DNA from: Diplosphaera chodatii
Taxonomy: Eukaryota; Chlorophyta; Trebouxiophyceae; Prasiolales; Stichococcaceae
Assembly (NCBI GenBank): GCA_032358165.1
Contig: JAALGY010000020.1
Coordinates: 496,001 to 560,000 of the forward strand
Reading direction: 5' to 3'
Length of the DNA: 64,000 bases
Below the pieces are notes generated by a model, which saw only the letters and a list, made by a program, of their open reading frames with translations, was not told the origin of the DNA and ran no database searches. This document shows, one piece after another, positions 33,978 to 47,000 of this stretch (position 1 is its first letter; every line of letters begins with the position of its first letter). Made by a program: the position numbers and the translations under genes.

Positions 33978-36900
33978 TCATTCGGCCAGATGGTATACCA
34001 TCTGGCCGCCCTTAACCTCGCAGCGTGCATGGCCGAGCTTCATCAGGCAGTTGACGGCTGCTCGTGCCGCCTTGGCGCTGCCGGCGGACCCCTCTAGCGT
34101 GTCTGCTGTGAAGCCCCCTGCAGCACTGGCGGCCGCCTTCACGGCAGCGCCCAGCGCTGCAAGCTCAATCTGCGATCGGATATAAGCTGGCAGGCTGCCA
34201 TATGCCTGCAAGCCGAGTTGCAACACTCACAACAGCGCATCAGCAGGTGGCAGACCTCAGGAAGCATGAGAAAACTGACGTCTGACACCGTATGAACCAT
34301 TCGCACACCTCAGCAGTGATTATTGCGGTACTATCAGGATGGTTGCCACCGCTCTCGCCGAGTGGGGGCGCAGGCAGCGCTGCTGACTGCACGTCATCAA
34401 TGAAATAGTGTCATTTTGATGGCTGTTGCCTAACAGCTTACATCAGCAGCCTCATACCATCACACCGTACGCCAATGCCTGCCACAGTGCACATTGAACC
34501 CTTGTCCAGCCAGACAGAGCGCACCTGGCAAGCCTGCTGCGCTGCAAACCTGGCCATCACAGCCGCCGCCCTGGGGCTTGGCTCCGGCGCCTTTGGCAGT
34601 GCGTGCTGCCTGCCCGCCGCTACCTCCAGCTTCCGCGGGGGCGGGCACCCGCGAGGTGGTACTGCACTGGTGCTCGCACCACGCTGAGCTGCAGTGGGCT
34701 GTGTGGCTTGCGCTGGCCGGGCTGCGATGTGCTGTTGTGCCTGCACTGCTGCGGAGGCTGGGAGCTGTGGCGCCGCAGCCACACCAGCCTTTGCAAACGC
34801 CACGCTGGCAGGTGGAAGGCGCATGCTAAAATCCTCGCACATGTCCGCATGCCCCTCTGCGCCCTCGGAAGCATGCATGCTGGCTGTCGGTGCACCAATG
34901 CTGCCACTCTGCACCTTGCCCTGCACATGGAAGGCAACACTTGCCACCTCAGGCGTGGCCGAAAGCCTTTGGCCACTGCGCCTAGTAGATTCGTGTCGCA
35001 CACAAGCATCTCTGCATCTGTGCATCATGCTTCTGAGTTAATAGCAATCAGCATCGCCGCAAAGTTTTCTCACTAGCACGGTCACCTTGGACACAGAGGT
35101 GGGCTCGAATGCGCGTGACAGCAGTGACACGGTGTCTGGGGAGATGGCTGCAGGCGCGCCGTGGGTGAGGGGCGTGTAGCAGAAGCTGGGCTGACTTGCC
35201 TGGGCCTCTGGCGTTCTGGCGTGCGGCTCTGGGGACCGCCTGGTACAGCAGTCACGACCAGCGGCGTCAGGCGATGAGCAGATAGCAGCAGGTTCACGGA
35301 GTGTGCATGCAGTCAGATTGTCGACAATGTGGTGCACTGCTCGGCAACATGGCAGACGCCTGCAGCACCTTCTGCGTATGAGCTGCGAGTATAGCTCCAT
35401 CGTGGACTCCTCCTGGGCTGGCGCCTGCTGGGGCAGGTGCTGCTGCAGCGGCGGTGGCGGCGGGTGCGACGTTGGCGCTCGGCCCGCGCCACAAATGCCG
35501 TCGAGGTGCGTCACGCCGGCTGCTGCGCTGCTGGCCGCCATCTCAGCTTCTGCTTCGGTGCTGCCGGGTGCTGCAGGTGGCACGGGAGTCACAGGCCCCA
35601 GCCCAGGATCCTCAGCTGCTGCTGCCGCCTGGGCTTGGGCGGTCCGCAGCTCTGTGGAAGTGGCCCAGCCGCCAGGCGGCCCCACAGCCGCCTCATCAGC
35701 GGCCGCCAGGTCCACTGCAGCGTACATGGATGCTCGGCGCCCGGCATGGTCCTGCAGCAGCGCCGCTGCGCCGCCGCCGCCGCCTGTACTGACCCCAGCC
35801 TGGCCATATACTGAGGCGCGCCGCCCGGGTGCCGGCTGCGTAAAGCCATGTGTCAGTCAGTGCTGCATGCTCCTTTGCTCTCTATCCAGACGCTGCATGA
35901 ACTGCACAGTCAGTATGCTCATGTGAAAGCATGCCGTGTGTGAACGCATGATGCCATGGAGCCGTGCCTGCTCTGCTGCAGGCTCGACGGCAGGACTGCG
36001 GCTCATGCTGCGGACGCCGGCGAAGCGCACGCTGGGGCGGAGCCGCTGCTGCGTTGGGGGCTCTGCAGCCTTTGGGTCCATTAGCGCACGCGCATGTGGC
36101 TGAAGGGGCTGCCACCTCCCAATGCCGCCAGTTGCATGCTGCTTGTTCAGCTGCGTTCCAGCCGCTGCTGGACTGCCCGTCGCCAGTCGGGGCGGCAGTG
36201 CCAGCATATCCTCCAACGGACTGTCAACAGCTGCTGACCGCGCAGCATACTTCTGCTGCAGCTTCCTGCAACAGATATTGAAGCGTCCAGCAGTGCTGCT
36301 AACTACAACGATGGGTCACGTGCTGGATCTGCCAGCAAGGTGTGGCAGAGGCGACGCCTGAGTACGTCTCCTGTGAACAAGGTCACTATGTACAACCTGC
36401 TCAGCCTCGCGGTTGTCGTCAGGGTTCACCTGAGGGAAGGGCTGACGGAGAAGGGTGTGCCGGAGGACGCAGAGGCAGGGGCAGGGGGTGCCTCTGGCTT
36501 TCCTGCCTGCCGCACTGCAGGGGTGGGCTGCAGGTTGGTGACCACTGCCAGCGGCTTCTGCCGATGCACGGCTGCCGGCGACTCTGCAGGTGGTAGGAAA
36601 CAGAAGCTTACGTAGGTGCTGCAGCCGCGCCTCTGTGGGCCAGTCATGCTGAAAAGGTGTTTCAGCATGTTGCATGCATGCAGAGGATACCAGTGCCTGG
36701 ACACCTGCTGTCGCCTTGCCGAGGCCACTGGTGGCGGGCTCTGTTGCAGGAACTGGTGCTGCTGTGGGTGGCATGCTCACAGCATCTGCTGCACTGGCGG
36801 CAGCTGCTGAGTGACCTGCCAGGGGCTGCTCAGGTGTGCCATCACCGCCTTCTGCCACATCAAACCTGCAGTCTGCCTGCTGTCCGTCTGCCATCTGCGT

Positions 36901-37488
36901 GTTGTCGTCAGCCGCCTGATGCTGGGCGCCATCCGGATGTGACAGCGGCTCAGCAGGGGCGCGGCAGGGGCACTCTGCATCGTAGCCGTATGCCCGCAGG
37001 TGGGCTTCCAATGCTGCGATGGCTGCATGTTGCTGCTGGTACACGATGAGGTAGCGAGCCAGGAACTCCTGAACATATTGTCGAGAACATGTGAGCTGAA
37101 ACGAGCGAAACAGCACAATGTCGCAGGCCTCCGCGGTCACAGTGACGATATGGCACCTGCAACGGCGTCGCCTGCTCAAGCAAAGCCGCCACAGCCCGCG
37201 CCTCAGCAGCTGCAGCTGCAGCCTGCCGCCATAGCTCTCCCAGGGTTTTCGAGAACTCAATAGCTGCATGCATGGAGACGACAGCATCCATTGGTGCCCG
37301 GCAGACACTCTTTGCCATGCATGCAGCGGCAATGCTGCGCTTAGCAGCCTCGCAGTCAACTGCGACCTACGTCCAATATGCGAGGGTGCAGCGCATGTGC
37401 GAGCAAGATGATCGATGTCCGCTGGTAGCGACTGGAGCTGTTCTAGATCAGCTGATACCGCACTAATGGTACGCTTCAGCTCCTTCAT
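33978..37488 (-). CDS. SKA3: SKA3-like spindle and kinetochore-associated protein
   Basis: A multi-exon minus-strand gene. N-terminal segments: ATG 37488 (MKELKRTISAVSADLEQLQ); an exon ending 37157 (MDAVVSMHAAIEFSKTLGEL ... LLEQATPLQ); and an exon from 37068 (EFLARYLIVYQQQHAAIAAL ... HLRAYGYDAECP). Coiled helices ending in Y-G-Y are typical of the SKA3 N-terminal trimerisation domain. A long Pro/Ala/Ser-rich middle follows at about 36,900-34,500, with conserved-looking islands (SQPSFCYTPLTHGAPA; AAVMARFAAQQAC). The last exon (34,2xx-33978) encodes a small winged-helix-like end (YGSLPAYIRSQIELAALGAA ... CLMKLGHARCEVKGGQMVYH) like plant SKA3 C-termini. The SKA complex couples kinetochores to microtubules. 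Exact internal junctions were not fixed; SKA1 is the alternative. Confidence 0.6.
33984..34007. repeat. 24-bp perfect palindrome within the last SKA3-like codons
   Basis: GGCCAGATGGTA is followed immediately by its exact reverse complement. It lies in coding sequence (minus-strand residues GQMVYHLA) six bases before the stop codon, and would form a hairpin in the mRNA or a cruciform in DNA. Confidence 0.85.
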
Positions 37489-38199
37489 GGTGCACGCGGC
37501 GGATGCCGACCCTGGTGACGTGAACCGCAGCTTGCAGCTGGAAGCTATGTCTTATGCAGCGTGTGCATTCAGCTGGGCAGTCCGATGTGTATTGCGCTGC
37601 AGCTCGGATGAAACCACTGCTGACCAGAATGGAGGTCGACGTCGGGTCGTGCAGTGCTCGGTTGCATGCACGATTGTGAGAACCGCAACCACGGCAGAGC
37701 TGTAGTGCGTGGTTCACAGGTGCACCAGAGAACTGCAATTGCATCAGCAGTTCAATGACTTCAGCACAGAAGCAAAGTGCACACTTCACTCGTTCACTGA
37801 GCAGCTGTCCCAGGTGGCTTTTGTAATCGCTACAGGGGCGTCCGGCGCGTCCCTCGGCCGAGTCAGACTGCAATCCTCGCATGCGGCCGCCAATGTGCAT
37901 TTGCAGCTCTGCCGTGACTGCCAGTGCTACAGGCCAACGCTTTACCATTAGGTTTGCTGTTCTCAGGCACCAAGCTGGAGGGTGCCAACTGGGCATGCTA
38001 TAACGTTACACTGGGCTGCAGAAGCTACCACCGTTGCATTTCATTACGCCAACGGCTCTTTCGTGGTCCACTAGCATCATTGAAGCTCGCTGGAAGCGCT
38101 TCACGCAGCATTGCCGCTCGAAAGCAATACTCCTCATTGAGATCACGTGTGAGATCAATTGCACTGCAGTCCTGCTGCAGCACTGTGTCAGCACCGAGC
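37489..38199. other. Divergent intergenic region, SKA3-like / lipase
   Basis: 711 bp between divergent starts. ORFs in it lack motifs. It may hold a 5' UTR exon of either gene. Confidence 0.45.
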
Positions 38200-40237
38200 A
38201 TGGCCGCACTGGGAGCTGCTGGGCCTATAGAAGGACAATGCACGAACAGCCGCGGCCAGAAGCTCTTCACGGTTACCTACCGCGCCAGCGGTCAGCAGCG
38301 GGCGGTGCTGTTCCATCACCACGGCTACGGCGAGCATGTGGGCCGCATGCGACACTGTGAGTCGTCAAATGACCATCACTCTACGCTCATATGTGACTGC
38401 GTCTTTTGCTGGTAATGCTCCCCAAGTAGTTTTCTCAACATTGACGCATTGCACCATCTACACATTCACAACTTCTGTCACTGCAGACTTCGGCATGCTG
38501 GCAGCGGGTGGCATCACGGTGCACGCATTCGATGCCCACGGTCATGGGCAGTCGGAACCCAGTGCGACAAAAGGCCGTGCGTTCGTGAAGCGCTTCAGCG
38601 ACCTGGTGAGCTCCTCTCAGCACGCCACATTCGCTTAATATGGCTTACGGGGCAGCGCCACCACTCATGCTGGAGGGCAGCGTACGTTCGTGTGCTGTGG
38701 CAGGTGGACGATCTGGACGCCTTCGTGAAGGAGAAGGCAGCTGCTGAGCCGGAGGGCACGCCCTTCTTCATTGGCGGCCAGTCCATGGGCGGGCTGATCG
38801 CCGTGCATGAGGTGCGGGAGATGAACAAACCTGGTAACTTGGAACACCTTTGACATGCTGGCCATCTCAGTTGCTGACCTTGCATACTACCTGACACGGC
38901 AGCGGGTGTTGAAACCCTTTCGTGAGGCTGCCGCCTTACAGATCATCGAAATCAATAAATGGTTCCTGCAACAGGCGCTGCGGGCATCGGTGCCATGGCG
39001 GGGCCTCATCCTCAGCTCAGCGCTCGTGGACGTCATGTGGACGCCCGTGCTCAAGTGCAGACCCAGCATTCTGCCTGTCGCCCAAAGATGCAGATGCACG
39101 TCTCCCATTGCAGCGTCTGTTGCCAGCAGGCTGGTGTGCTGCACTGCCATGTGACTGGCAGTGTCGAGCGCGACATGAAGCGCTGCGGCCATGCGACGCA
39201 GGATGCAGGCCAAGGTGGGGGGTCTGCTGGCGACGCTGGTGCCGCACGCCCGCCTCGTGCCTGCCGTCGACCCTGAAGACATGAGCCAGGACCCCGCAGT
39301 GGTGTGTAGTTGTTTGCTTGCACTTGTAGTTTCAGGGTGAACATGCAGTGGAGCTGCATCATGTTGATCACATGCCAACCCTCGTGTATGGTGCAACCAT
39401 AGCAGGTTAGAATAGGTGCTTGTGCTCTCGGTGAGCAGGGCTGGTGCAGGCCTGTGAAGCGTCATCCGCGTGTGCTGAACCCTGCAGGTAAAGGACTATG
39501 TGGAGGACCCTCTCAACCTGGTGGGCAAGATCCGAACGCGCACCTCCAACGAGCTGCTAAAGGTGCGGACCCCTCTGTTGCAGCACACACCAGCTGTATG
39601 GTGTTGTAACAGAGGGAAGGGCCCGCTGCTGAATACGCATCACCTGCATCGTCAGTTCGGGGACAGTGCATTGCATCCTGGCATGACATCGCGTTGCAAC
39701 CCGGCATCAGGGCAGGGGGACATGAATATCACCACTGCAGGCATTCAGGGAGCTGGGCAAGCGGCGGCAGGAGCTGCAGCTGCCGATCTTCGCCGTGCAT
39801 GGCACCGCCGACAAGACCACAAGCCTGCAGGTGCATCTTGCAACACAGCGGCCGGCATGAGCTTTGCTGCATAGGCACAAATATCAAGCACGCTCCGCAT
39901 TACTGTGCAAGTCTCTATACCCTGATGCCAGGCAGTGAAGGACCTCCTGACGGGCTGCCCCAGCAAGGACACCTCGATGAAGGTTGTTGAGGGTGCGCCT
40001 TGCCAACATCATTGCTGGGATGCAAGCCAGGCTCACGGGTCAGGCGTTGCAGATAGCAGATGTATGACTTGCAGCTGATGGACTGTACCGTAGGTCTGCT
40101 GGACAATGACCCATTCCTGGCACCGTGCAGGCGGCTACCATGAGCTGCTGCTGGGCCCGGAGAAGGAGGAAGTCATTGGCGCCATCCGGGACTGGATCCT
40201 CGCGCATGCAGCCGCCCCTGTGGCCGCCAAGCTCTGA
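38200..40237 (+). CDS. Monoacylglycerol-lipase-like alpha/beta hydrolase (298 aa)
   Basis: Nine exons sum to 897 nt in frame: 38200-38356, 38487-38605, 38704-38811, 38975-39054, 39202-39301, 39488-39562, 39741-39830, 39932-39992 and 40131-40237. Visible features: oxyanion region FHHHGYGEHVGRM, the strand VHAFDAHGHGQSE, nucleophile elbow GGQSMGG (about Ser119), a lid/cap region (LVDVMWTPVLK ... LVPHARLVPAVDPEDMS), acid in FAVHGTADKTTS (Asp), and the catalytic His in VVEGGYHELLLGPEKEEV. The order and length match plant and animal MAGL (hydrolase_4). It likely releases a fatty acid from monoacylglycerol or lysophospholipid. There is no signal peptide, so it is cytosolic or lipid-droplet associated. 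Caffeoylshikimate esterases belong to the same family and cannot be excluded. Confidence 0.92.
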
Positions 40238-41057
40238 GCGCAGATGGAGGTTGTGGCCGTCACATTCCTCAGATTGTGGGCGGCATAGGTGCTGCAGGAT
40301 TCTTACAGGATTCTTATATCTAAAGCATGCTGCAGCACTGATGCGACTAAGCTCTGTGCCCCGCATGTGACTCCGCGCAATGTGCGCAGGATGCACATGT
40401 GGTCCCGATACATAACTAGGTCCAACGTCAGCATGCCAGGCATGACCAACATGTCGTGGAACTTCAGTATTTGCACATAAGCACAGAAACTTTCCGCTTC
40501 AGCCAGGTTTACTCTGCGCACGCCGCAGCATTCAGAGTGAGGGCTGATGCAACTGAGAGCTTGCTCAGCCGAGTGGTCAGATGCTTTTGAGCTAGATAAG
40601 CACTGTGCAGTCGTTCGTTGTACTCAGGGTAATTGCAGGCGTCAGGGCATGTGGTGTGCCAGCCTGCCTCAGCGTTGCGCGCTACTCACAGAAGGTTTGA
40701 TTAGTTGGTTCAGGAGTTTATCACAGCATGATCGAGGGTTGGCAAACATAGCTATTGGTGGAAATGTGCATGTAAGCTGGACATGCTTGACAACCAACAT
40801 GACGATTTTCAGCTTGGTGCACAACGTGCAGTGCTCTAGCAGTCCTAGGTCACCAACTGCAATCAAGCTCAACGAGACGTGTCGTCTGCATGGACAGCTG
40901 CCGGCGCGAGATCCCAAGGGTGCTGCCTCAATGCTTGGTACTTGGGTGCGATGCTGATGCAACACGCGGGAGGCAGAAAAGTTTGCCGCTTCTCGCAGCA
41001 CCAGTTTTTGACGAAGAGCAGTTGCGGCCATACGCTGTGCTTGTTCCAGAACCTTGA
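40238..41057. other. Convergent intergenic region, 0.8 kb
   Basis: It lies between the lipase and PLAC8-protein stops. No gene was supported. Confidence 0.5.
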
Positions 41058-44000
41058 TCACACGCCCTGGAACGTGAAGCCGGCGCCCTTTCTGCTGCGC
41101 GTACTGTCAGCATGCTCACTGCGCATGGCGCCTTGGTTGGTGTTGCTGCTTCGGCTTATCTTCTGTGGCTCTGGTGCAACCAGCAGCGGTGGCGGCTTGG
41201 TGGACAGCACCTGCACGCACTGACTTCAGCCTCGCATTGAGTGTGCACCGCCACCACGAAGGAACGGCATAGTGTCAGCACATGTGCATCGAAACAGACA
41301 GAGCAGGACCAAGCACACGTGATATGGGCAACCTGCTGATCTCGGTGGGAAGATCAGTAGCACACAGCATGCATGCATGCACTGTCTGCAGCAGAAAGCA
41401 GTGCAGCTGTGTCAGTGTGGCAGGTGAACGTTGCCTGCGCATGCCACACCTTGAGCTCCTCGGCACGGGCTGCGCAGCGGGCCGCCCACCCGCCCGCATG
41501 TGAGAAGGATTTTGGGATGACGTCCAGTATTGACAGTCCCGGACCATCAGCACCTCGCACCGCCATCTCCAGCAGCTCCTGCAGGCAGACTGTGCAAGAT
41601 GAGATGTTGCTTCTGACCCAGCACTTGGCGGTACACAGAACACAGCATGTTCGCTGGACGATAATGACCAAGGATCACATGAAAAATGGAAGTGTGTCTT
41701 CCTAGTCTCTCATTTGCTCGGTATAGAATATCACTGACGACGCATTGTATGAGGTACACTCTTTGGGTTGTCGCAGCGCAAGAAGGCCATCAGAGAACGA
41801 TGCTCACCTCCAAGGCAGCATGTCGTCCGATGGCATCGTAGCACAGTGTCAATCCAAAAGTTCCCAACTGCTGATCTTGTCAGAGAGAATTGCGTAATCT
41901 GGACTCAATCACATCGCTGAGGCTGCCGGCACCTGGCGGGCGGCGGCCGCGCCGCAGCAGAGGTGGACGCAGCAGTCGTCGGCGCCATCTGGCAGCAGCG
42001 GGCATGCCTGCGGCAGCCCGTACTTCCGCCGCAGCGCCGTCCTGCACAGCAGGGAGGAGCTGATCATAGGAGTGCCTTCACAAGCAGTAGCATCAGCCGG
42101 CTTAAACAGAGGTAGTCGCAACTGCCAGAGTGCACCCCTCTGCAATTGCCTTCATTGGTGGTGCTGTAAACCTGACGAGCTGGCAGGAAACTCTGACACA
42201 GTGGTTCAAATGCAACACCGCACCGCAGCTGGGCCGACCAGCAGGCGGTGGGGTCCAAGGCGCACAGGCCCCCGGTGCCCAGCAGCGAGCACCCGCAGCT
42301 CAGGATCGTCGCCAGCCAGGTGCGGCATCGGCCTGCACAGCAGCGCCGCAGGAATGCCCGATACAACCCTCAGCCACGAACGGATGTGCAGGTTGGCTGG
42401 TGTCCACATGCAGTCTCTCAAGCACAGCTCCTGCACATGCGGCCATCTGAAGACATCTTGATTGTGTGCCTTCCACGGGCCAGCTGGCTGGTTGCAGCGC
42501 CGGCCGTGGCTGCGGCTACGGCTGCGATGTGACAGTACTGTATGCTGCAGAGACAAACTGCAGGGCCCTTGTGCAAGTCTCACGCAGGCTCTTGATGCTG
42601 TGGGCAGAGTCCGCGCCGCCGCCGCCACAAGACGACAGGCAGCCGACTCGATCCGCCAACCCGGCAGCCTGCACTGCGCGGGCCCACTGCGCCTCCGCCG
42701 AGCCCGCCGCGCACCACTCGCTGTGCGTCCTGCATGCGGACGAACCTACTTGCAGGGTCTCCTGGCATTGAAACATACGCGGGCGGGATCCATGGAGGGT
42801 GCAATCGGGCTGCAAGGGCCAGAGCAGCCTGGTCATGCCCGACATTCCCACAGATCTTTTGCCAAACTAAGGGGGTGCGCCATCTCATACATGTCCTGCC
42901 AAACTTGCAGTGCATTGCGTCAGAAGGGGGGCTCACCGGCCGCAGCAGGCTGTGCCGGCCGGTAGCAGCACAGCCGCAGCTGCCACAGCAGCCTTGGGAC
43001 CCACTTCCTCCAGGAGGCCAAATGTCCAGGCACCATCCACCACCCAGGGCCTGAGACACGCACCGTGGAGCTGCCTCGAGCTTACTGACGTATCTGTACA
43101 CACTTGCATACTGTCACACGCAGCATGCATGCAGCTGCTTCGACACGTGACCTGCTGCACCGCTACATGCTGAGGAATGGCAGCATAGCAGGGTTGGGAC
43201 ACCTGTAGACGGCGGCGACCTCGGCCACAGTGGGAGGCAGGAACTCGCGGGGGTCTTGGCCCCGCGGATGAGGCTGCACCGGCGCTGTGGATGGCCACTT
43301 CTGCACTGTCAGCCATGCCTCCCTTGGATCTTGGCCTATCTGCGTTGAGACACACTGATCTCAGCGTCCATAGCTGTACAATAGCTTGCAGGATTGTCCG
43401 TGCCACTCTTTCACATGACACGTCGAGCAAGCAGGATCAGACACTGCTGCAACAGGTGGATCACAGATGGAGTGCACGAACTGTGCCTCCGTCCATAGCT
43501 AGCATGGGTGCCCAGCATCTTGCATGCTGCTCAAACACAAAACGACAGCAGCAGCACCTGCTTCATGGTCGTCTCCTTGCGGGTTGCCCAGGATGTTGCC
43601 GTGTGCAGTCGAGATGAAGGGAAGGCAGTAGCAGCGCCGGATGTAGAGTCCACACTGATGGATGGCGCCGCCTCGAAATCGTATGGGTTGAAGCGCCTGG
43701 CCAGCGGCGGCCTGCATGCACGTGGATGGATTATGCGCGCATGCTGTCTGTTTGCTGTCGTGCAGAACACTGCCCTCCTCAAAATGTCAGCGGCACGAGG
43801 CTGTTGGCAGCAGGCGAAGCACACACCCAAGTTCAGGGTTCAACCTGCATGGGTCATGGCTGGGCAGACGGTCAGCTGCTGCACTGCTGGTGTTGCGGCT
43901 GAGGCGATCCTGTCGGCGGCCGCTGCGCCGGCCGGTGTGTGATGTGCAGTCAGCGCTGTGCACCGAGCGAGTTGCCAGGCTGAGTGCCGGCAGCGACTGG

Positions 44001-47000
44001 CTCCCTGTGCCGCTGGCCATGCTGTGCCCTACATCTAATAAATCTCCACCTCTGAATCGTGTCAATCAACCAGCCACTCAGTCTGCGGCAAGGTGGAATC
44101 ACTCCATGACGGTGCATCAGACAGACGGTCATACATTATAATATCAAGCAAGTCGAGGCTTCTACAGAGTGTGCGTGCGGTTGCAAACTTGTCGTCACCC
44201 TGGGTGCTGAAGCTGCAGACTGAGCTGTCGTCGGAGCGCATGGTTGCAGAGTGCTTTAGCACACCACCGCCACTGCTGCCAATGGAGTTCTGGCTCCAGA
44301 TGGACCCAGTGTCTCCACCATCAAACTGCAGGCAATGACTTGGCCTCATGAAGGCTGCGTGAGCTGCATGCAGCATGCGTGTTGCACCATGTGTGATCCT
44401 TTGCCACACAGGGACGGCCAGGACATGAACTGGCTGTTGCTGCAGTTCGTCTGGTGACGGTCAAACTATGCATGATGCTGCAGGGATTCGGAGCATGCAC
44501 CGGAGTGTTGGCTGATCACCGATTGAGCATCGGGGGACTGTGGCCAGGCATCCGAGTCGGCTCCAGCCAACGACGGGCTGCCTGGCGAAAACATGTACTG
44601 CTGGCCGCGGCGTGCGCCCAACTGTGTCACACGGGCGCTCAAATTGATTTGCAAAGACCCACGCAGCTCATCATGCATGCCGGCGTCATACATCTGCAAC
44701 ACTTGAGAAGCGACCAGTTGTGCATGCAGGGCGATAGCACCTGACCGCCTGGTGTTCTTGCGGGACTCCGACCAGGTTGCCCAGGCGCACTGTTCCCACG
44801 GGCCCTGGGAGCAACATGGCGACTCCACAATCAGTGTTGGCTGGGCACCTCAAAGGTATGCTGCACGCAGCACAGGCTGTACATGACACCCACGCACCTT
44901 CTGTGCTGCGCCTCCACCACCTGGTCTCGTGGTACGTTGGCGTCTGCTGAGCTGATGCGGCGGTGGGTTGTGCGGCGGCCTCTGCTACTCACTGAGCGTC
45001 CACGGCTGCTCACTGAGCCATCGTCAATGGACTGAGCCTCGGACAGCATCTCCCGTTCCGCCTGCAGCTCTGCCTCCTGTTGTATGACAGGAGCGGCAGG
45101 TTTGTCGGCATGAGTTTGGCAGATTTTCCAATGCTATGCAGCTGCAAAGCTGCAGGAGAAACGAAATTCTTGATCTTGCCTCGGGTGGCAGCATGGCATG
45201 AGCTATCGGTTTGCTGGTGGACAGCAAACTCTCACGTACACATGTGTGGATTATGCTGTCACATAAATTGGTGGCGTATTAAGGAAGACACACAGAGTCA
45301 GCTGACAAATGCTGCGATGTCTATGTGATGAGAGCGAGCGCCTGCAACAGGCTGACCTGGCGCCTGATTTCGCGCTCCACCCAAGCTATGTCCTGGGAGA
45401 TCCCGGAGCGGCTGCTTCCACGGCTACCTGCATCTCTGTCTGTGCTAGCACGCCTGCACCAAGGAAGCAAGACCTTTGCTTAGCCTCGTCGAACTATCAA
45501 CGATCATGGGTACATGGTGAACCCAACAGAGGTAACTGCATGGAAAGAACAACTGATGCCTGCCTGCCTCTGCTGCCCTCAGAGCTGACGCTGTGAGGGC
45601 CACCGGAGGGACCTGAGGGTTTCCGACCCACTGCAGGGCCGCCAATTGCGGCATTGGCGATTACACGCCGCTGCCGCTCAGCTGCTGCTGATGTGACATT
45701 TGGTGGCAACTTTTGTGGTGGTAGTGCTGTGCGGATCGGGCGTAGCTTTGGGGCCGCAGCATCTGGCAGCCTTGGCAAAGCTTGCCTGCTGGGCTGCACT
45801 GCCGCGTCACTGGCGAGGCCATCCATGGATTGCACACTAAGCTTTCGCAGAGTGGGCAGCTGCGACGTGCCATGCTGGGAAGCCGCTCCAGCACTTGACT
45901 GGCGGCTTGCAACACTGACGCCAACACTGCTGCTGCTGTTAATTGACGCAGCTTGATTCTTTTGGTCATCGCTGTCACTGCAGAGTCTGAGGGTGTGGCT
46001 CACAACTGCCGCCTGCCGCTTGCTAGTTGGCACAGGCTCCTATAGGCAGGTGCCCTTGTCAGGCTTATATCATGTTGTTTGCAAAAGAGTCACATGTTCG
46101 TCCAGTTTTTACAGTGTATGCCCGGTACTGCCAAAGCCGGTGAGAAGCAAGCCCAAACTAGGCCTGTATGGGTGATCTATGTACCTGGGCAATTTGTGGC
46201 AGCGGTGGGGGCATAGGTTGACCAGGGTCAACCTCATCATCAGAAGGAGCCCCGATGTTCGCGGCGTTGGCCTCGGTATCCCTGTGTTTAGCTGCTAGCC
46301 AAGCTGCACGCTGCCTGCCTGGCGTCAGCTGCGTGCCAAACCATTGCCAGGGTTAATGAGCAAAGTGAATTTGGTGCGAGTGGCTTCTGTTGTCAGCATG
46401 TATGCAACTATATAGCTGTGTACAGCAAATCGATCGATGCAAATTACTCCCATGGTCATGAAGTCGAAGGAAGAGCCTGTTCAATGGGCTAACAGCAACA
46501 CGGATGGTCGCTGCGGCCTCACCAGCGGCGGCGGCAGCGTAGCATCAGCCGGTGGCCCTGCAGCAGCAGGTGCCCTGGCCTGGCGGCGCAGTGAGGCATG
46601 TTGCTCAGCACTGCCCTGTCCATGGCCCAGCTCTGCAGGGGCCGAGTGGAGCACATCCCTGCTGTACCTGTGCATAGTTTCAAACACCATCAGCTTGCCG
46701 GCAGCATGGCACAATCCAGTCAAGGGCCCCCGATGTCATTGGTTTGTGCTTTCACCATGACAGTGAGTCAAACAGTGACAACGTGCTATTGCAAGCACAG
46801 CACCTCACCTGGCATCCTCCGTCGCTTGGCTGCTGCTGGGTGAAAACGCTGCGGTGGGATGCAGCGGCCAAATCTCCACCGGCGGCAGCACTTGCGCCAT
46901 GCTGTGCATGCGGCGGGCGATGCTTCTCCCACCACTGCCCCGTTCGTGAGTGGCACCCCCATCTTTGCTCTGTGCTTGCAAACTGCGCGGACGAGGTTCT

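Noticed and set aside
40548..40620. tRNA-Ser-like start (CAGCCGAGTGGTCAGATGC)
   Set aside because: No acceptor-stem pairing or TTCGA/T-arm at the right distance could be built.
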